Part shown: positions 44,440 to 53,042 of the stretch, piece by piece
How the letters are laid out: each line of letters opens with the position of its first letter
Numbering within the stretch: the stretch's first letter is position 1
Source of the DNA: Devosia sp. ZB163
GTDB taxonomy: Bacteria; Pseudomonadota; Alphaproteobacteria; Rhizobiales; Devosiaceae
Direction of reading: 5' to 3'
Assembly: GCF_028613635.1 (NCBI RefSeq)
Contig: NZ_JAQRMY010000001.1
Span: 539,778-603,777 of the forward strand
Length of the DNA: 64,000 bases
The notes under the pieces: model-generated
Told to the model about the DNA's origin: nothing
Seen by the model: the letters and a program-made list of their open reading frames with translations, nothing else
The model's database searches: none
Position numbers and translations under genes: made by a program

Positions 44440-45195
44440 TCAGAGCTTCCAGGCTGCGTGCAGCGCCGCGATGTTCCCGCTGAAAGCAGTGTGCGTCACC
44501 CGCTTGAAGCCGGCATCGGCGATCATGCGCGAGAAATGCTCCGGGGTCGGGAACTTGCGGATGGATTCGATGAGATACTGGTAGGGCTGCGCGTCGCCCG
44601 TCACCACGCGCCCGATCGGCGGGATCACCCGGTCCGAGAAGGCCTTGTAGACATCGGACAGCACGGGCGTATCGACCTGGCTGAACTCGAGGCAGAGGAA
44701 ACGCCCGCCGCGCTTGAGCACGCGATAGGCTTCCTTGAGCGCCAGCTCGATGCGCGGCACGTTCCTGATGCCGAAGGCGATCGTATAGGCGTCGAAGCTC
44801 TCGTCCTCGAACGGCAGCTGCTCGGCATTGGCCTCGACGAACGTCGCCTGACCCGGAAAGCGCCAGCCCTTCGACCGCTCCTCGCCCACCCGCAGCATAT
44901 CGGTATTGATGTCGCTGACCGTCACCTCGGCATAGCCGACCGAGGCGTTGACGATGCGCTCGGCGATATCGCCGGTGCCGCCCGCCATATCCAGCACGCG
45001 GTAGGGCACCGTGCCGGACTTGGGCGGCGCGAGCCGGGCGACCATGGCGTCCTTCCACAGCCGGTGGACGCCGCCGCTCATCAGGTCGTTCATCAGGTCG
45101 TAGCGATCGGCGACGTTGTGGAAGACGTCGTTGACCAGCCCCTGCTTCTCGTCGAGGGCGACCGTCCGTTCGCCGAAATGGGTGGTCTCAGCCAT
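44440..45195 (-). CDS. ubiE: Ubiquinone/menaquinone C-methyltransferase UbiE
   Basis: A 251-residue SAM-dependent methyltransferase. Motif I is [16 protein letters not shown], the acidic loop [19 protein letters not shown] and the UbiE signatures are [18 protein letters not shown] and [20 protein letters not shown]. It methylates the demethoxyubiquinol ring. The ATG at 45195 is set by the start of the family ([18 protein letters not shown]). It heads the ubiE-ubiB-lipoprotein-dut-DUF2259-moeB run and is divergent from mutM. Confidence 0.95.
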   Translation of the reverse strand: MAETTHFGERTVALDEKQGLVNDVFHNVADRYDLMNDLMSGGVHRLWKDAMVARLAPPKSGTVPYRVLDMAGGTGDIAERIVNASVGYAEVTVSDINTDMLRVGEERSKGWRFPGQATFVEANAEQLPFEDESFDAYTIAFGIRNVPRIELALKEAYRVLKRGGRFLCLEFSQVDTPVLSDVYKAFSDRVIPPIGRVVTGDAQPYQYLIESIRKFPTPEHFSRMIADAGFKRVTHTAFSGNIAALHAAWKL

Positions 45196-45363
45196 GCGCG
45201 CGTCTCCGAAACTGGCGGCGTTATAGCGAAAGCCCGTGAGCCTGACCATGACGCAAACCGGCGCATGGTTGCCTGGTTTGGTCACCTAACCCTGACAATA
45301 CGGTGGGCTTGTTTACCCCTCCGCTTCCGGCCACATATCGGCTCACCCGGAGAAGAGAGCAAC

Positions 45364-46245
45364 ATGCCCGAACTGCCAGAGGTCGAAACCGTCCGCCGCG
45401 GCCTCGAGCCCTATGTCACCGGCGCGCGCATCGACAAGGTCGTGCTGAAGCGCAAGGACCTGCGCTTCCCTTTTCCGGAAGGCTTCGGGCCAGCGCTTGA
45501 AGGGGCGACGATCGAAGCCACGGGCCGCCGCGCCAAGTACCTGCTGTTCCGCCTTTCGACCGGCAAGACCTGGCTGAGCCACCTGGGCATGACCGGCACC
45601 TACCGCTTCGAGGACTTCAAGTACAAGGACCCCTCGCGCTATTACGAGCCGACCGAGGACAGGAAGCACGACCATCTCGTGCTCGAGCTTACCCATCCCG
45701 AGCACGGCACGATGAAGCTCATCTACAATGATGCGCGCCGCTTCGGCTTCATGGATATGTTCGAGGACGAGGAGCAGAGCCCCTGGCTCGCCGAGCTCGG
45801 CCCCGAACCACTCTCCAACGCCTTCAACGCCGCCGAGATGGCCGACCGTTTCCGCGGCAAGAAGGCGCCGATGAAGGCGGCGCTCCTTGACCAGCGCGTC
45901 GTCGCCGGGCTCGGCAATATCTATGTCAGCGAGGCGCTGCACCGCGCCCACATCCGCCCCGACATTGCGGCGGGGACGCTCGTCCTCAAGTCCGGCAAGC
46001 CCTCGAAACGCCTCGAGAATCTGGCCGACGGGGTCCGCACCGTGCTCGTGGAGGCCATCGACGCCGGTGGCTCGACCCTGCGCGATTTCCGCGCCGCCGA
46101 CGGCAATTCCGGCTACTTCCAGCACCGCTTCGCCGTCTACGACCGCGAGAACGAGCCGTGCCCCACGCCGGGTTGCCGCGGCACGATCAAGCGCATCGTC
46201 CAGTCAGGCCGCTCGACCTTCTTCTGCCCGATCTGCCAGCACTAG
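45364..46245 (+). CDS. mutM: Formamidopyrimidine-DNA glycosylase (Fpg)
   Basis: A 293-residue base-excision enzyme removing 8-oxoguanine and FaPy lesions. MPELPEVETVRRGLEPYVTG exposes the Pro2 nucleophile and Glu3. The helix-two-turn-helix (LLDQRVVAGLGNIYVSEALH) and a zinc finger with cysteines in CPTPGC and FFCPICQ are present. GAGAAGAGAGCAAC precedes the ATG. Confidence 0.96.
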   Translation: MPELPEVETVRRGLEPYVTGARIDKVVLKRKDLRFPFPEGFGPALEGATIEATGRRAKYLLFRLSTGKTWLSHLGMTGTYRFEDFKYKDPSRYYEPTEDRKHDHLVLELTHPEHGTMKLIYNDARRFGFMDMFEDEEQSPWLAELGPEPLSNAFNAAEMADRFRGKKAPMKAALLDQRVVAGLGNIYVSEALHRAHIRPDIAAGTLVLKSGKPSKRLENLADGVRTVLVEAIDAGGSTLRDFRAADGNSGYFQHRFAVYDRENEPCPTPGCRGTIKRIVQSGRSTFFCPICQH

Positions 46246-46254
46246 ACGGCGCCT

Positions 46255-46282
46255 TTGACTGTACCGAACTTCCTGATACAAA
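46255..46282 (+). promoter_or_regulatory. Sigma-70-like promoter of the ArsR-type regulator gene
   Basis: TTGACT, a 16-bp spacer and TACAAA, ending 31 nt upstream of the ATG. It begins just after the mutM stop, so the regulator can be expressed independently. Confidence 0.5.
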
Positions 46283-46313
46283 CGCCCTCTTATTTTGGGA
46301 ATGCGGGCGAGTC

Positions 46314-47240
46314 ATGAGCCGGAATTTTTTGCTCGTTGATCCGGAGGAGCGGCCGGAGGTGCTGAAGGCGCTGGCCTCCGAGGTTCGGGTGGCGATCCTG
46401 AAGCTGCTGCACATCGAAGGGCCGATGAACGTCAACGACATCGCGGCCAAGCTCGGCCAGCCGCAGTCGACCGTCAGCTCGAACATGCAGACGCTGGTCG
46501 AGGCCGGGCTCGTCCGAACCGAGACGCAGAAGGCGCGCAAGGGCAACCAGAAGATCTGCCACAGCCTCTTCGACGAGGTGCTGGTGATGTTCAAGGAGGA
46601 CATCCGGCCGCTGAAGTCCAACGCCATAGAGGTGGCGATGCCGCTCGGCCTCTACACCAGCTGCGACGTCACCGCGCCCTGCGGCCTCTGCTCCACCGAG
46701 GGCATCATCGGGCTGCTCGACGTGCCCGATACCTTCCTCGATCCCGAGCGCATGAAGACCGGACTCATCTGGTTTACCAGGGGTTTCGTCGAGTACCAGT
46801 TCCCCAACAACGCCCGCCTCGCCCAGCAGAAGATCAGCTCGCTGGAGTTCTCGCTCGAGCTGAGCTCCGAGGTGCCCGGAACGAGCGCCGACTGGCCCAG
46901 CGACATCACCATCACGGTCAACGGCCACGACATCGGCACCTGGACCTCGCCCGGCGATTTCGGCGACAAGCGCGGCGTCTACACCCCGGACTGGTGGAAG
47001 CTGAAGGGCAGCCAGTACGGCAAGCTCAAGGGTTTCCGCGTCAACGGCACGGGCACGTTCGTCGATGGCGTGAAGATCTCGCCGGTATCGCTGAAGGACC
47101 TCGACCTCGACACGCACCACTCGATCCGGCTCAGGATCGGGGTGAAGGAGGATGCCAAGCACCCGGGCGGCATCAATATCTTCGGCCGTGGCTTCGGCAA
47201 TTACGACCAGGACATCGTGCTCCGGATCGAGACGGAATAG
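46314..47240 (+). CDS. ArsR-type regulator with conserved C-terminal beta domain
   Basis: A 308-residue regulator. Residues about 10-90 form a winged HTH (LKALASEVRVAILKLLHIEG, then MNVNDIAAKLGQPQSTVSSN). The remaining 200 residues form a beta-rich domain with LYTSCDVTAPCGLCSTEGII, FLDPERMKTGLIWFTRGFVE, DWPSDITITVNGHDIGTWTS, GDFGDKRGVYTPDWWKL and NIFGRGFGNYDQDIVLRI. I recall the same long, highly conserved domain in regulators next to glycoside hydrolases in Firmicutes and rhizobia. It may sense a carbohydrate, and it probably controls the arabinofuranosidase gene downstream. Confidence 0.85.
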   Translation: MSRNFLLVDPEERPEVLKALASEVRVAILKLLHIEGPMNVNDIAAKLGQPQSTVSSNMQTLVEAGLVRTETQKARKGNQKICHSLFDEVLVMFKEDIRPLKSNAIEVAMPLGLYTSCDVTAPCGLCSTEGIIGLLDVPDTFLDPERMKTGLIWFTRGFVEYQFPNNARLAQQKISSLEFSLELSSEVPGTSADWPSDITITVNGHDIGTWTSPGDFGDKRGVYTPDWWKLKGSQYGKLKGFRVNGTGTFVDGVKISPVSLKDLDLDTHHSIRLRIGVKEDAKHPGGINIFGRGFGNYDQDIVLRIETE

Positions 47241-47315
47241 TGCCGGAACATCGAGACCAAGCCCGACTCAAGTCCATGACGGGGCTATGAACTTCTACCG
47301 GCCCCGGTGACCCCC

Positions 47316-47344
47316 TTGACGGTTCCCAGTCGCTTCCATATCAA
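47316..47344 (+). promoter_or_regulatory. Sigma-70 promoter of the arabinofuranosidase gene
   Basis: TTGACG, a 17-bp spacer and TATCAA. The expected start point at about 47351 lies just before a TCACCA-N4-TGGTGA palindrome. Confidence 0.6.
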
Positions 47345-47359
47345 GTCCAACGATATAGA

Positions 47360-47375
47360 TCACCAAATCTGGTGA
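47360..47375. promoter_or_regulatory. Candidate operator TCACCA-AATC-TGGTGA
   Basis: A perfect 6-bp-arm inverted repeat between the predicted transcription start and the ribosome site of the GH51 gene, well placed for repression by the adjacent ArsR-type regulator. Confidence 0.55.
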
Positions 47376-47388
47376 CATGGAGGAGCGG

Positions 47389-48945
47389 ATGCGGGCGACG
47401 GTTACGGCGCACAAGGACTATACCATCTCGAAGATCGACGACCGGGTGTACGGGGCCTTCCTCGAACATCTCGGGCGCGCCATCTACACCGGCATCTACG
47501 AGCCCGATCATCCGACCGCCGACAAGAACGGCATGCGCGGCGACGTCGCCCAGCTGGTGCGCGAGCTCAAGGTGCCGATGGTCCGTTACCCCGGCGGCAA
47601 CTTCGTCTCCGCCTACAACTGGGAAGACGGCGTCGGCCCGCGCGCTGAGCGCCCGACCCGCCTCGACCTCGCCTGGCACACCTCCGACAGCAACGCCGTG
47701 GGCGTCCATGAATTCGCCGACTGGTGCGAGCTGGTCGACACCGAGATGATGCTCGCCATCAATCTCGGCTCGCGCGGCCTCGACGATGCGCGCAACTTCC
47801 TCGAATACGTCAACGGCCCGACCGGTTCGTACTGGGGTGACCTCAGGAAGAAGAACGGCCGCGCCGACCCGTTCAACGTCAAGCTCTGGTGCCTCGGCAA
47901 CGAGATGGACGGCCCCTGGCAGGTCGGACACAAGACCGCCTACGAGTATGGTCGCCTCGCCAACGAAGTGGCCAAGACCATGCGCGCCTTCGACAAGCAG
48001 CTCGAGCTGATCGTCTGCGGTTCGTCCCATGCCAACATGCCGACCTATCCCGATTGGGAACGCGAGGTGCTCGAGCACACCTACGACAACGTCGACCACA
48101 TCTCGCTGCACATGTATTTTGCCAACCGCGAGAACGAGCAGGCCCTGCTCGATGGCGCCGCTCCCGAAGTGCTGGCCAGGAACACCGCCAACTACCTGGC
48201 GCTCAACGAGAAGCTGGACGGCTACATCGCCACGGTGGCGTCGACCATCAACTTCGTGAAGGCCAAGAAGCGCTCGAAGCACAACGTCTATATCAGCTTC
48301 GACGAATGGAACGTCTGGTACCACTCCAACAAGCAGGACCGGAAGATCCTCGACGGCAACGCCGGCTGGCCGCATGCGCCGCGCCTGCTCGAAGACATCT
48401 ACAATTTCGAGGATGTGCTGCAGGTCGGCCTGATCCTCAACACCTTCATCCGCCGTTCCGACGTGGTGAAGCTCGCCTGTATCGCGCAGTTGGTGAACGT
48501 GATCGCGCCGATCATGACCGACCCCAAGGGGCAGGCCTGGCGGCAGACCATCTACTACCCGTACTACTTCGCCTCCGTGTTCGGCCGCGGCACCGCGATG
48601 CAGCTCGACGTCAAGTCGCCCGGCTATGACTCGGTGCATGGCGACAATATCGGCTATGTCGACGTCGCGGGCGTCCACAACGAGGAAGACGGCACCATCA
48701 GCTTCTTCGCGGTGAACCGTCACGCCACGGAATCGATCGATGTCGACCTGAACCTCCAGGGCTTCGGCACCGCCACGGTGATCGACCACCAGGTGATGAC
48801 GCACGAGAACCTGCGTGCCGTGAACACCGCCACCGCGCAGACCAATGTCGCTCCGGCCAAGGGCTCGGGCGCCAAGGTCGAAGGCAAGGTGCTGAGCGTG
48901 AAGCTCGCTCCGTACTCGTATCAGATGATCCGCGTTAAGGTCTGA
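47389..48945 (+). CDS. Alpha-L-arabinofuranosidase, GH51
   Basis: A 518-residue glycoside hydrolase that removes terminal arabinofuranose from arabinan and arabinoxylan fragments. Signatures are RYPGGNFVSAYNWEDGVGP, acid/base Glu in KLWCLGNEMDGPW, and nucleophile Glu in VYISFDEWNVWY, followed by the C-terminal beta domain (TISFFAVNRHATESIDVDLN). There is no signal peptide, so it is intracellular and acts on imported oligosaccharides. I use the ATG at 47389, five bases after GGAGG, over the ATG at 47377. A strong terminator follows. Confidence 0.94.
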   Translation: MRATVTAHKDYTISKIDDRVYGAFLEHLGRAIYTGIYEPDHPTADKNGMRGDVAQLVRELKVPMVRYPGGNFVSAYNWEDGVGPRAERPTRLDLAWHTSDSNAVGVHEFADWCELVDTEMMLAINLGSRGLDDARNFLEYVNGPTGSYWGDLRKKNGRADPFNVKLWCLGNEMDGPWQVGHKTAYEYGRLANEVAKTMRAFDKQLELIVCGSSHANMPTYPDWEREVLEHTYDNVDHISLHMYFANRENEQALLDGAAPEVLARNTANYLALNEKLDGYIATVASTINFVKAKKRSKHNVYISFDEWNVWYHSNKQDRKILDGNAGWPHAPRLLEDIYNFEDVLQVGLILNTFIRRSDVVKLACIAQLVNVIAPIMTDPKGQAWRQTIYYPYYFASVFGRGTAMQLDVKSPGYDSVHGDNIGYVDVAGVHNEEDGTISFFAVNRHATESIDVDLNLQGFGTATVIDHQVMTHENLRAVNTATAQTNVAPAKGSGAKVEGKVLSVKLAPYSYQMIRVKV

Positions 48946-48967
48946 TCGCGAGGTCTTTCCAAACACA

Positions 48968-49006
48968 GCGGAATCGGGAAAGTTCACGCTTTCCCGATTC
49001 CGCTTT
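48968..49006 (+). terminator. Strong hairpin terminator after the GH51 gene
   Basis: A 15-bp perfect stem, GCGGAATCGGGAAAG with CTTTCCCGATTCCGC, a 6-nt loop and TTT after it. Confidence 0.82.
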
Positions 49007-49166
49007 CGCGTTCCGGTCCTCCCGGAAAAGTCCTCCGGCGCACCGCTCCCACGGGGCGCTGGAGGGCGCTTGGGGCTGGCGATGCAGCTCGCGCCCCCTT
49101 CATAGGTGCCCCTGACCTGGCCGGGATGACGCCGCTGGAGCGGTAGACACCACTTGCTCAGGTTCC

Positions 49167-49282
49167 CTCATCACCGGGCTTGTCCCGGTGATCCAGCCGC
49201 GCGGCGTCTGCCGCGCGAAAAGGAGTCGTCCCGCTCCGCCGACGCGGAGCGGCTGGATTGCCGGGACAAGCCCGGCAATGAG
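49167..49282. repeat. REP/RIME-like palindromic element
   Basis: Two inverted 30-bp outer arms (CTCATCACCGGGCTTGTCCC and the reverse of a CTCATTGCCGGG version) flank two hairpins, CGCGCGGC/GCCGCGCG and CCGCTCCGC/GCGGAGCGG. Each outer arm also folds on itself (CACCGGG/CCCGGTG). It looks like the rhizobial intergenic mosaic or REP-doublet elements. It lies in the 454-nt gap between the GH51 terminator and DUF763; the rest of the gap (49007-49166) shows no gene. Confidence 0.8.
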
Positions 49283-49399
49283 GGCAGACTGTGGGCCATC
49301 GCCCCGAGGGGATGGACGATGGTAGGGCAGTATGTACCTCGGCCTGTTTGTTTCCCATTTGTTCCTGTGCTATCTTCACGCCAGAACGAGGAACTCATC

Positions 49400-50659
49400 A
49401 TGGCCACTCGCGCGGGAAGCGCCGATCTGCCGCTGCATGGCGGACGGGTGCCGAAATGGCTGAGCGAGCGCATGGCGCGGCTCGGCGCGGTGATCTGCGA
49501 GGCCATCGCCCATGAATATGGCCGCGACGAACTGCTGAGCCGGCTCGCCAACCCCTTCTGGTTCCAGTCCTTCGGGGCCGTCATGGGCATGGACTGGCAT
49601 TCGAGCGGTATCACCACCAGCGTCATCGGGGCGCTGAAGGGCGGCCTGAGGCCGCTCGAGCGCGAACTGGGCCTGCATGTCTGCGGCGGTCGCGGACGCC
49701 ATTCGCGCAAGACCCCCGACGAACTGGTGGCCATCGGCCACCGCGTCGGCTTCGACGGCGCCGGGCTGGCGCAGGCCAGCCGGCTCGTCGCCAAGGTCGA
49801 CAGCGCCGCCGTGCAGGACGGCTTCGAGCTTTACCTGCACGGCTTCATCGTTGCCGATGACGGCAAGTGGGTGGTGGTGCAGCAGGGCATGAAGGGCGAT
49901 GCGAAGACGGCCCGGCGCTACCACTGGCAGTCGGCCGGCCTGAAGAGCTTCGTCGAGGCGCCGCACAGCGCCATCGAGGGGATGGGGCAGGGAACGATCG
50001 TCAACCTGACCGATGTCCGGGCGGCGCTCTCGCGCACGGCCCAGACCGAACTGCTCGCCGGCATGGGGCCCGATGCCATCGTGCGCGAGGTCGGCCGGAT
50101 CGAAGGGATCGTCGAGCCGGCGCCGGTCGAGGACGACCGGCCGATGCTGCCGCACCTCGTCATGCCCGAGCACCACGACATCCGCCCCAAGGACGTGATG
50201 CTGCGCCGCCTGCACGGCAGCCTCGCGGCCGCGGCCGACCGCGCGCCCACGGATTTTTCCGAACTGCTGCTCGTTCCGGGTGTCGGCGCCCGCACCGTGC
50301 GGGCCCTGGCCCAGGTGGCCGAAGTCGTGCACGGCGCGCCGCACCGCTTCGCCGACCCGGCCCGCTTCGCCATGGCGCATGGCGGCAAGGACGGCCACCC
50401 GTTCCCGGTGCCGCTCAAGGTCTATGACGAGACCATCCGCGTGCTGAAATCGGCAGTCGGCAAGGCTCGGCTCGGCGCCGAGGAGGAACTGGGCGCGATC
50501 CGGCGGCTCGACGCGCAGGCCCGGGCGCTCGAAGGGGCGCAAGGGCCGAGCTTTCACGAGTTCATCGCCGAGGAGCGACGGCGTTCGCCCGAATATGGCG
50601 GACGAACCGTGATGGACGACATGCCGAGCAGCTATCTCAAGGCAAAGATGCGGGTGTGA
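49400..50659 (+). CDS. DUF763 domain protein
   Basis: A 419-residue protein starting MATRAGSADLPLHGGRVPKW, then FGAVMGMDWHSSGITTSVIG, HVCGGRGRHSRKTPDEL, VVVQQGMKGDAKTARRYHWQ and HHDIRPKDVMLRRLHGSLAA. It has a helix-hairpin-helix-like LLLVPGVGARTVRALAQVAE near residue 290. The family, found in archaea and scattered bacteria, has no established function; the HhH suggests DNA contact. AACGAGGAACTCATC precedes the ATG. It stands alone. Confidence 0.85.
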   Translation: MATRAGSADLPLHGGRVPKWLSERMARLGAVICEAIAHEYGRDELLSRLANPFWFQSFGAVMGMDWHSSGITTSVIGALKGGLRPLERELGLHVCGGRGRHSRKTPDELVAIGHRVGFDGAGLAQASRLVAKVDSAAVQDGFELYLHGFIVADDGKWVVVQQGMKGDAKTARRYHWQSAGLKSFVEAPHSAIEGMGQGTIVNLTDVRAALSRTAQTELLAGMGPDAIVREVGRIEGIVEPAPVEDDRPMLPHLVMPEHHDIRPKDVMLRRLHGSLAAAADRAPTDFSELLLVPGVGARTVRALAQVAEVVHGAPHRFADPARFAMAHGGKDGHPFPVPLKVYDETIRVLKSAVGKARLGAEEELGAIRRLDAQARALEGAQGPSFHEFIAEERRRSPEYGGRTVMDDMPSSYLKAKMRV

Positions 50660-50833
50660 GGGTAGGTCGGGCCTGACGGTTTCGAGGGCCCGCGATCGCC
50701 GCCCATTGCTAGGGCCGCCTCGGCGACAACGTCCGTCCTGCGCCACGAGCAGACTGCATCTCCTGCATGCGTCGTGACTTGCGTCGCGTCCCGTTGCATC
50801 ACTATTGGGTAGAAACTCGGGCGAGGATCGAAC

Positions 50834-51355
50834 GTGCAAAGCCAGTCAATTGCGTCCCTCGTGCTCGCGTTGGTCTGCTCGCCTACCATTGCCTGCGACC
50901 TCATTCCACCCAGCAGGCCGCCGACGCTCGCGGAGAAGCTTGGCGGGGTGAAGGAAATCTTTGGTGGGACGGTAATTGGATATGTCACTCCAGATGGCAC
51001 CCAGTTCATTGGATTGCCACCGGCGAGTTGCGTCGACGACGATGGCGATTTCCGCTGGTGGGAGTGGGAAGAGCTGCGGCAGCAGCCTGAGTGTTCGGCC
51101 TACATGGATATTGAGGCTGCGCTGTTCCGTGTGGATGTTCATATCGTGGGGCCCGCCGTCGGCGAAACGGCAACCTACGAGATGACGTGGGGTGACGGCG
51201 ACTGCAACACCGACTTCGGCATCGGCGACAAGTGGCTCATAGCAGGTCCGCATGTGATCGAGGAACTCCAGGCGCCGATACGTGACGACGAGGTCGTCAC
51301 GCTGCAGCGACTGGCAGCTCGACCTGCTTTCGACATGAGCCAACTGTATCGCTGA
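50834..51355 (+). CDS. Secreted protein of unknown family
   Basis: A 173-residue protein starting at GTG with GAGG seven bases upstream. The signal peptide is MQSQSIASLVLALVCSPTIA. The mature part starts with Cys and has PPSRPPTLAEKLGGVKEIFG, GGTVIGYVTPDGTQF, FRVDVHIVGPAVGETATYEM and WGDGDCNTDFGIGDKWLIAG, a beta-rich pattern with several cysteines resembling small periplasmic TIMP/NTR-like proteins. That resemblance is only an impression. Base composition is less GC-rich than the core genes. Confidence 0.7.
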   Translation: MQSQSIASLVLALVCSPTIACDLIPPSRPPTLAEKLGGVKEIFGGTVIGYVTPDGTQFIGLPPASCVDDDGDFRWWEWEELRQQPECSAYMDIEAALFRVDVHIVGPAVGETATYEMTWGDGDCNTDFGIGDKWLIAGPHVIEELQAPIRDDEVVTLQRLAARPAFDMSQLYR

Positions 51356-51397
51356 AGGTGTAGCCTCCCACACCCCGGCCCCAGGCGTGGGCAACCG

Positions 51398-51428
51398 AAT
51401 GACCGCTCTGCGCCAGAAGCGGACACTC
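51398..51428. repeat. Dispersed intergenic motif, copy A
   Basis: Contains ATGACCGCTCTGCGCCAGAA followed by GCGGACACTC. It shares the core CCGCT-N2-GCGCCAGAAGCGG with three further copies at 52.0, 53.0 and 53.9 kb. Confidence 0.55.
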
Positions 51429-51501
51429 GCTCCCCCACGCCCCATCATCGTTTGCGGGCTCCCGCCGCATAGAATACGGTGCACGCTAGGGGGTGGTGCT
51501 A

Positions 51502-51945
51502 ATGAAACGTCTCATTATTGCTTTGTCGTGCCTCGCCGCGGCGCCGGCGCTGGCATCGGAAACTGATGTCCTGCGCAGACTTGGTCGGCCGGACGTCCTC
51601 TGCCTGCACCAGTATTACGTGAGTGTTCAGGCGGCTACTAAACTTTGTCATTGGCCGAGAAGTGCGGTGGATGACGCGATCGATGCCTCAGTGCTGCGAA
51701 TTGAGAGCTACCTGATCTCAATTGCGCCGGTGCATGTTGATGCAGCCCTCGCATCTCAGCGAAAGTGGCTTTTCGACATGCTTGAAGTCGGTGACAGCGA
51801 AGTGGAGATGTTGAAGGCCTGTCAGGAGTGGGACGGGATCGCTGCCCTTGCCACCCTCAGATCGTCCTTTAGCAATGGTGAGCAAATAGAGCGAATAGTG
51901 GACACAACGCTTGCTGGCCCGCCACCTGAACGAATGGTTTGCTAG
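51502..51945 (+). CDS. Small secreted protein of unknown family
   Basis: A 147-residue protein with signal peptide MKRLIIALSCLAAAPALASE. The mature part is helical with VLRRLGRPDVLCLHQYYVSV, KLCHWPRSAVDDAIDASVLR and MLKACQEWDGIAALATL and four cysteines. No family is recognised. Codon use is clearly less GC-biased than neighbours, suggesting recent acquisition. Confidence 0.68.
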   Translation: MKRLIIALSCLAAAPALASETDVLRRLGRPDVLCLHQYYVSVQAATKLCHWPRSAVDDAIDASVLRIESYLISIAPVHVDAALASQRKWLFDMLEVGDSEVEMLKACQEWDGIAALATLRSSFSNGEQIERIVDTTLAGPPPERMVC

Positions 51946-52399
51946 CGAAACCGCAATCCGGCAAAGAGTCCGCTTCGGGCCAGAACCAGACGTCCCCTGT
52001 GCGCCAAAAGCGGTCACTTGATTTGGAACTGAGCCGCCGTCATTCTGGTCAGCGCGAATTCTTCGCTCTGGAGCACCCCATGCGAGCCTACTGATCCAAG
52101 GCAACGATGCCACCTGGGCAGCGAGCGCTTGTGCTCGCCCGGGATTCGGCGCGACCGCCATGGATCAGATCGTTCCCTGGGTTGGACTCGCTTCTTTCAA
52201 TCGCCCTGGGTGGCTCGGCAGGAACCTGAGTTCTCCCTAGGATTGGGTCGCCTACGCCGGCGCATGTCACTGCCCGCCATGGGTGAGCAGTGATGCCGCT
52301 TCCTCGCTGAGGCCTGCCTTTGGCGGCGCGGGGCCGCCGGCCGCGACCCGACACTCCCGGAACACTGATCCCACTCAAGGTCCATTTGAGGGGATGACT
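51946..52399. other. 454-nt intergenic stretch with motif copy B
   Basis: No convincing gene on either strand. It contains a double copy of the dispersed motif at about 51968-52019 (GTCCGCTTCGGGCCAGAA and GTGCGCCAAAAGCGGTCAC). Confidence 0.5.
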
Positions 52400-52960
52400 A
52401 TGCTTGACGTGACGATCGGCGCGGTGGCGCTGCGATTGCAGACCGAACCTGGCCTCTTCTCTCCGCAACGGCCAGATGCCGGCACGCTGGCAATGCTCTC
52501 ACGGATCACCTTCGCTCCACACGACAAGATCCTCGACCTCGGTTGCGGTTACGGCCTGGTGGGCGTTCTGGCCGCCCACCACGTTCCTCCAGCGCAGGTG
52601 ACCATGCTCGACAACGACCCAAGGGCCGTGGCTGTCGCCCGCCGCAACGCCGACGCCAACGGTGTGTCCGGCGTGACGGTGGCGCTGTCAGATGGTTTCA
52701 GGGACACGCGGGAGACCGGGTTCACCAAGATCATCTCGAACCCGCCCTACCATGTCGATTTCTCCGTTCCCCGGCACTTCATCGAGAAGGGCTTCAACCG
52801 GCTGGTGCTGGGCGGGACGATGTGGATGGTCACCAAAAGACGCGATTGGTACAGCAACAAGCTCGGCGCGATCTTCGGCGGCTGCCGGGTGCACGAGATA
52901 GACGGATACTATGTGTTCGAGGCCACCAGGCGTCGATCGACCTACGCTCGGTGGCGCTAA
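52400..52960 (+). CDS. RsmC-like SAM-dependent methyltransferase
   Basis: A 186-residue class I methyltransferase. It begins MLDVTIGAVALRLQTEPGLF; motif I is KILDLGCGYGLVGVLAAHHV, the acidic loop is VTMLDNDPRAVAVARRNADA and the catalytic motif is IISNPPYHVDF. N-P-P-Y is typical of N6-adenine or N2-guanine methylation, so the closest match is the catalytic half of RsmC-type 16S rRNA enzymes. The ATG at 52400 has GAGGGG six bases upstream; the ATG at 52394 abuts that site and is less likely. Confidence 0.82.
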   Translation: MLDVTIGAVALRLQTEPGLFSPQRPDAGTLAMLSRITFAPHDKILDLGCGYGLVGVLAAHHVPPAQVTMLDNDPRAVAVARRNADANGVSGVTVALSDGFRDTRETGFTKIISNPPYHVDFSVPRHFIEKGFNRLVLGGTMWMVTKRRDWYSNKLGAIFGGCRVHEIDGYYVFEATRRRSTYARWR

Positions 52961-52990
52961 GGGCTCTGGTCGGATTGCCGGCCTGTGACA

Positions 52991-53020
52991 GACGACCGAT
53001 CTGGGCCAGAAGCGGCCCCC
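52991..53020. repeat. Dispersed intergenic motif, copy C
   Basis: GACGACCGATCTGGGCCAGA followed by AGCGGCCCC, matching the core of copy A. It lies between the methyltransferase and the convergent lipoprotein gene. Confidence 0.5.
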
Positions 53021-53042
53021 CCGCACCCGTCATTCTGTGGGG

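Noticed and set aside
50846-51484. 212-codon minus-strand frame opposite the secreted protein at 50.8 kb
   Set aside because: The plus frame has a signal peptide and ribosome site. The minus frame has neither and is Arg/His-rich.
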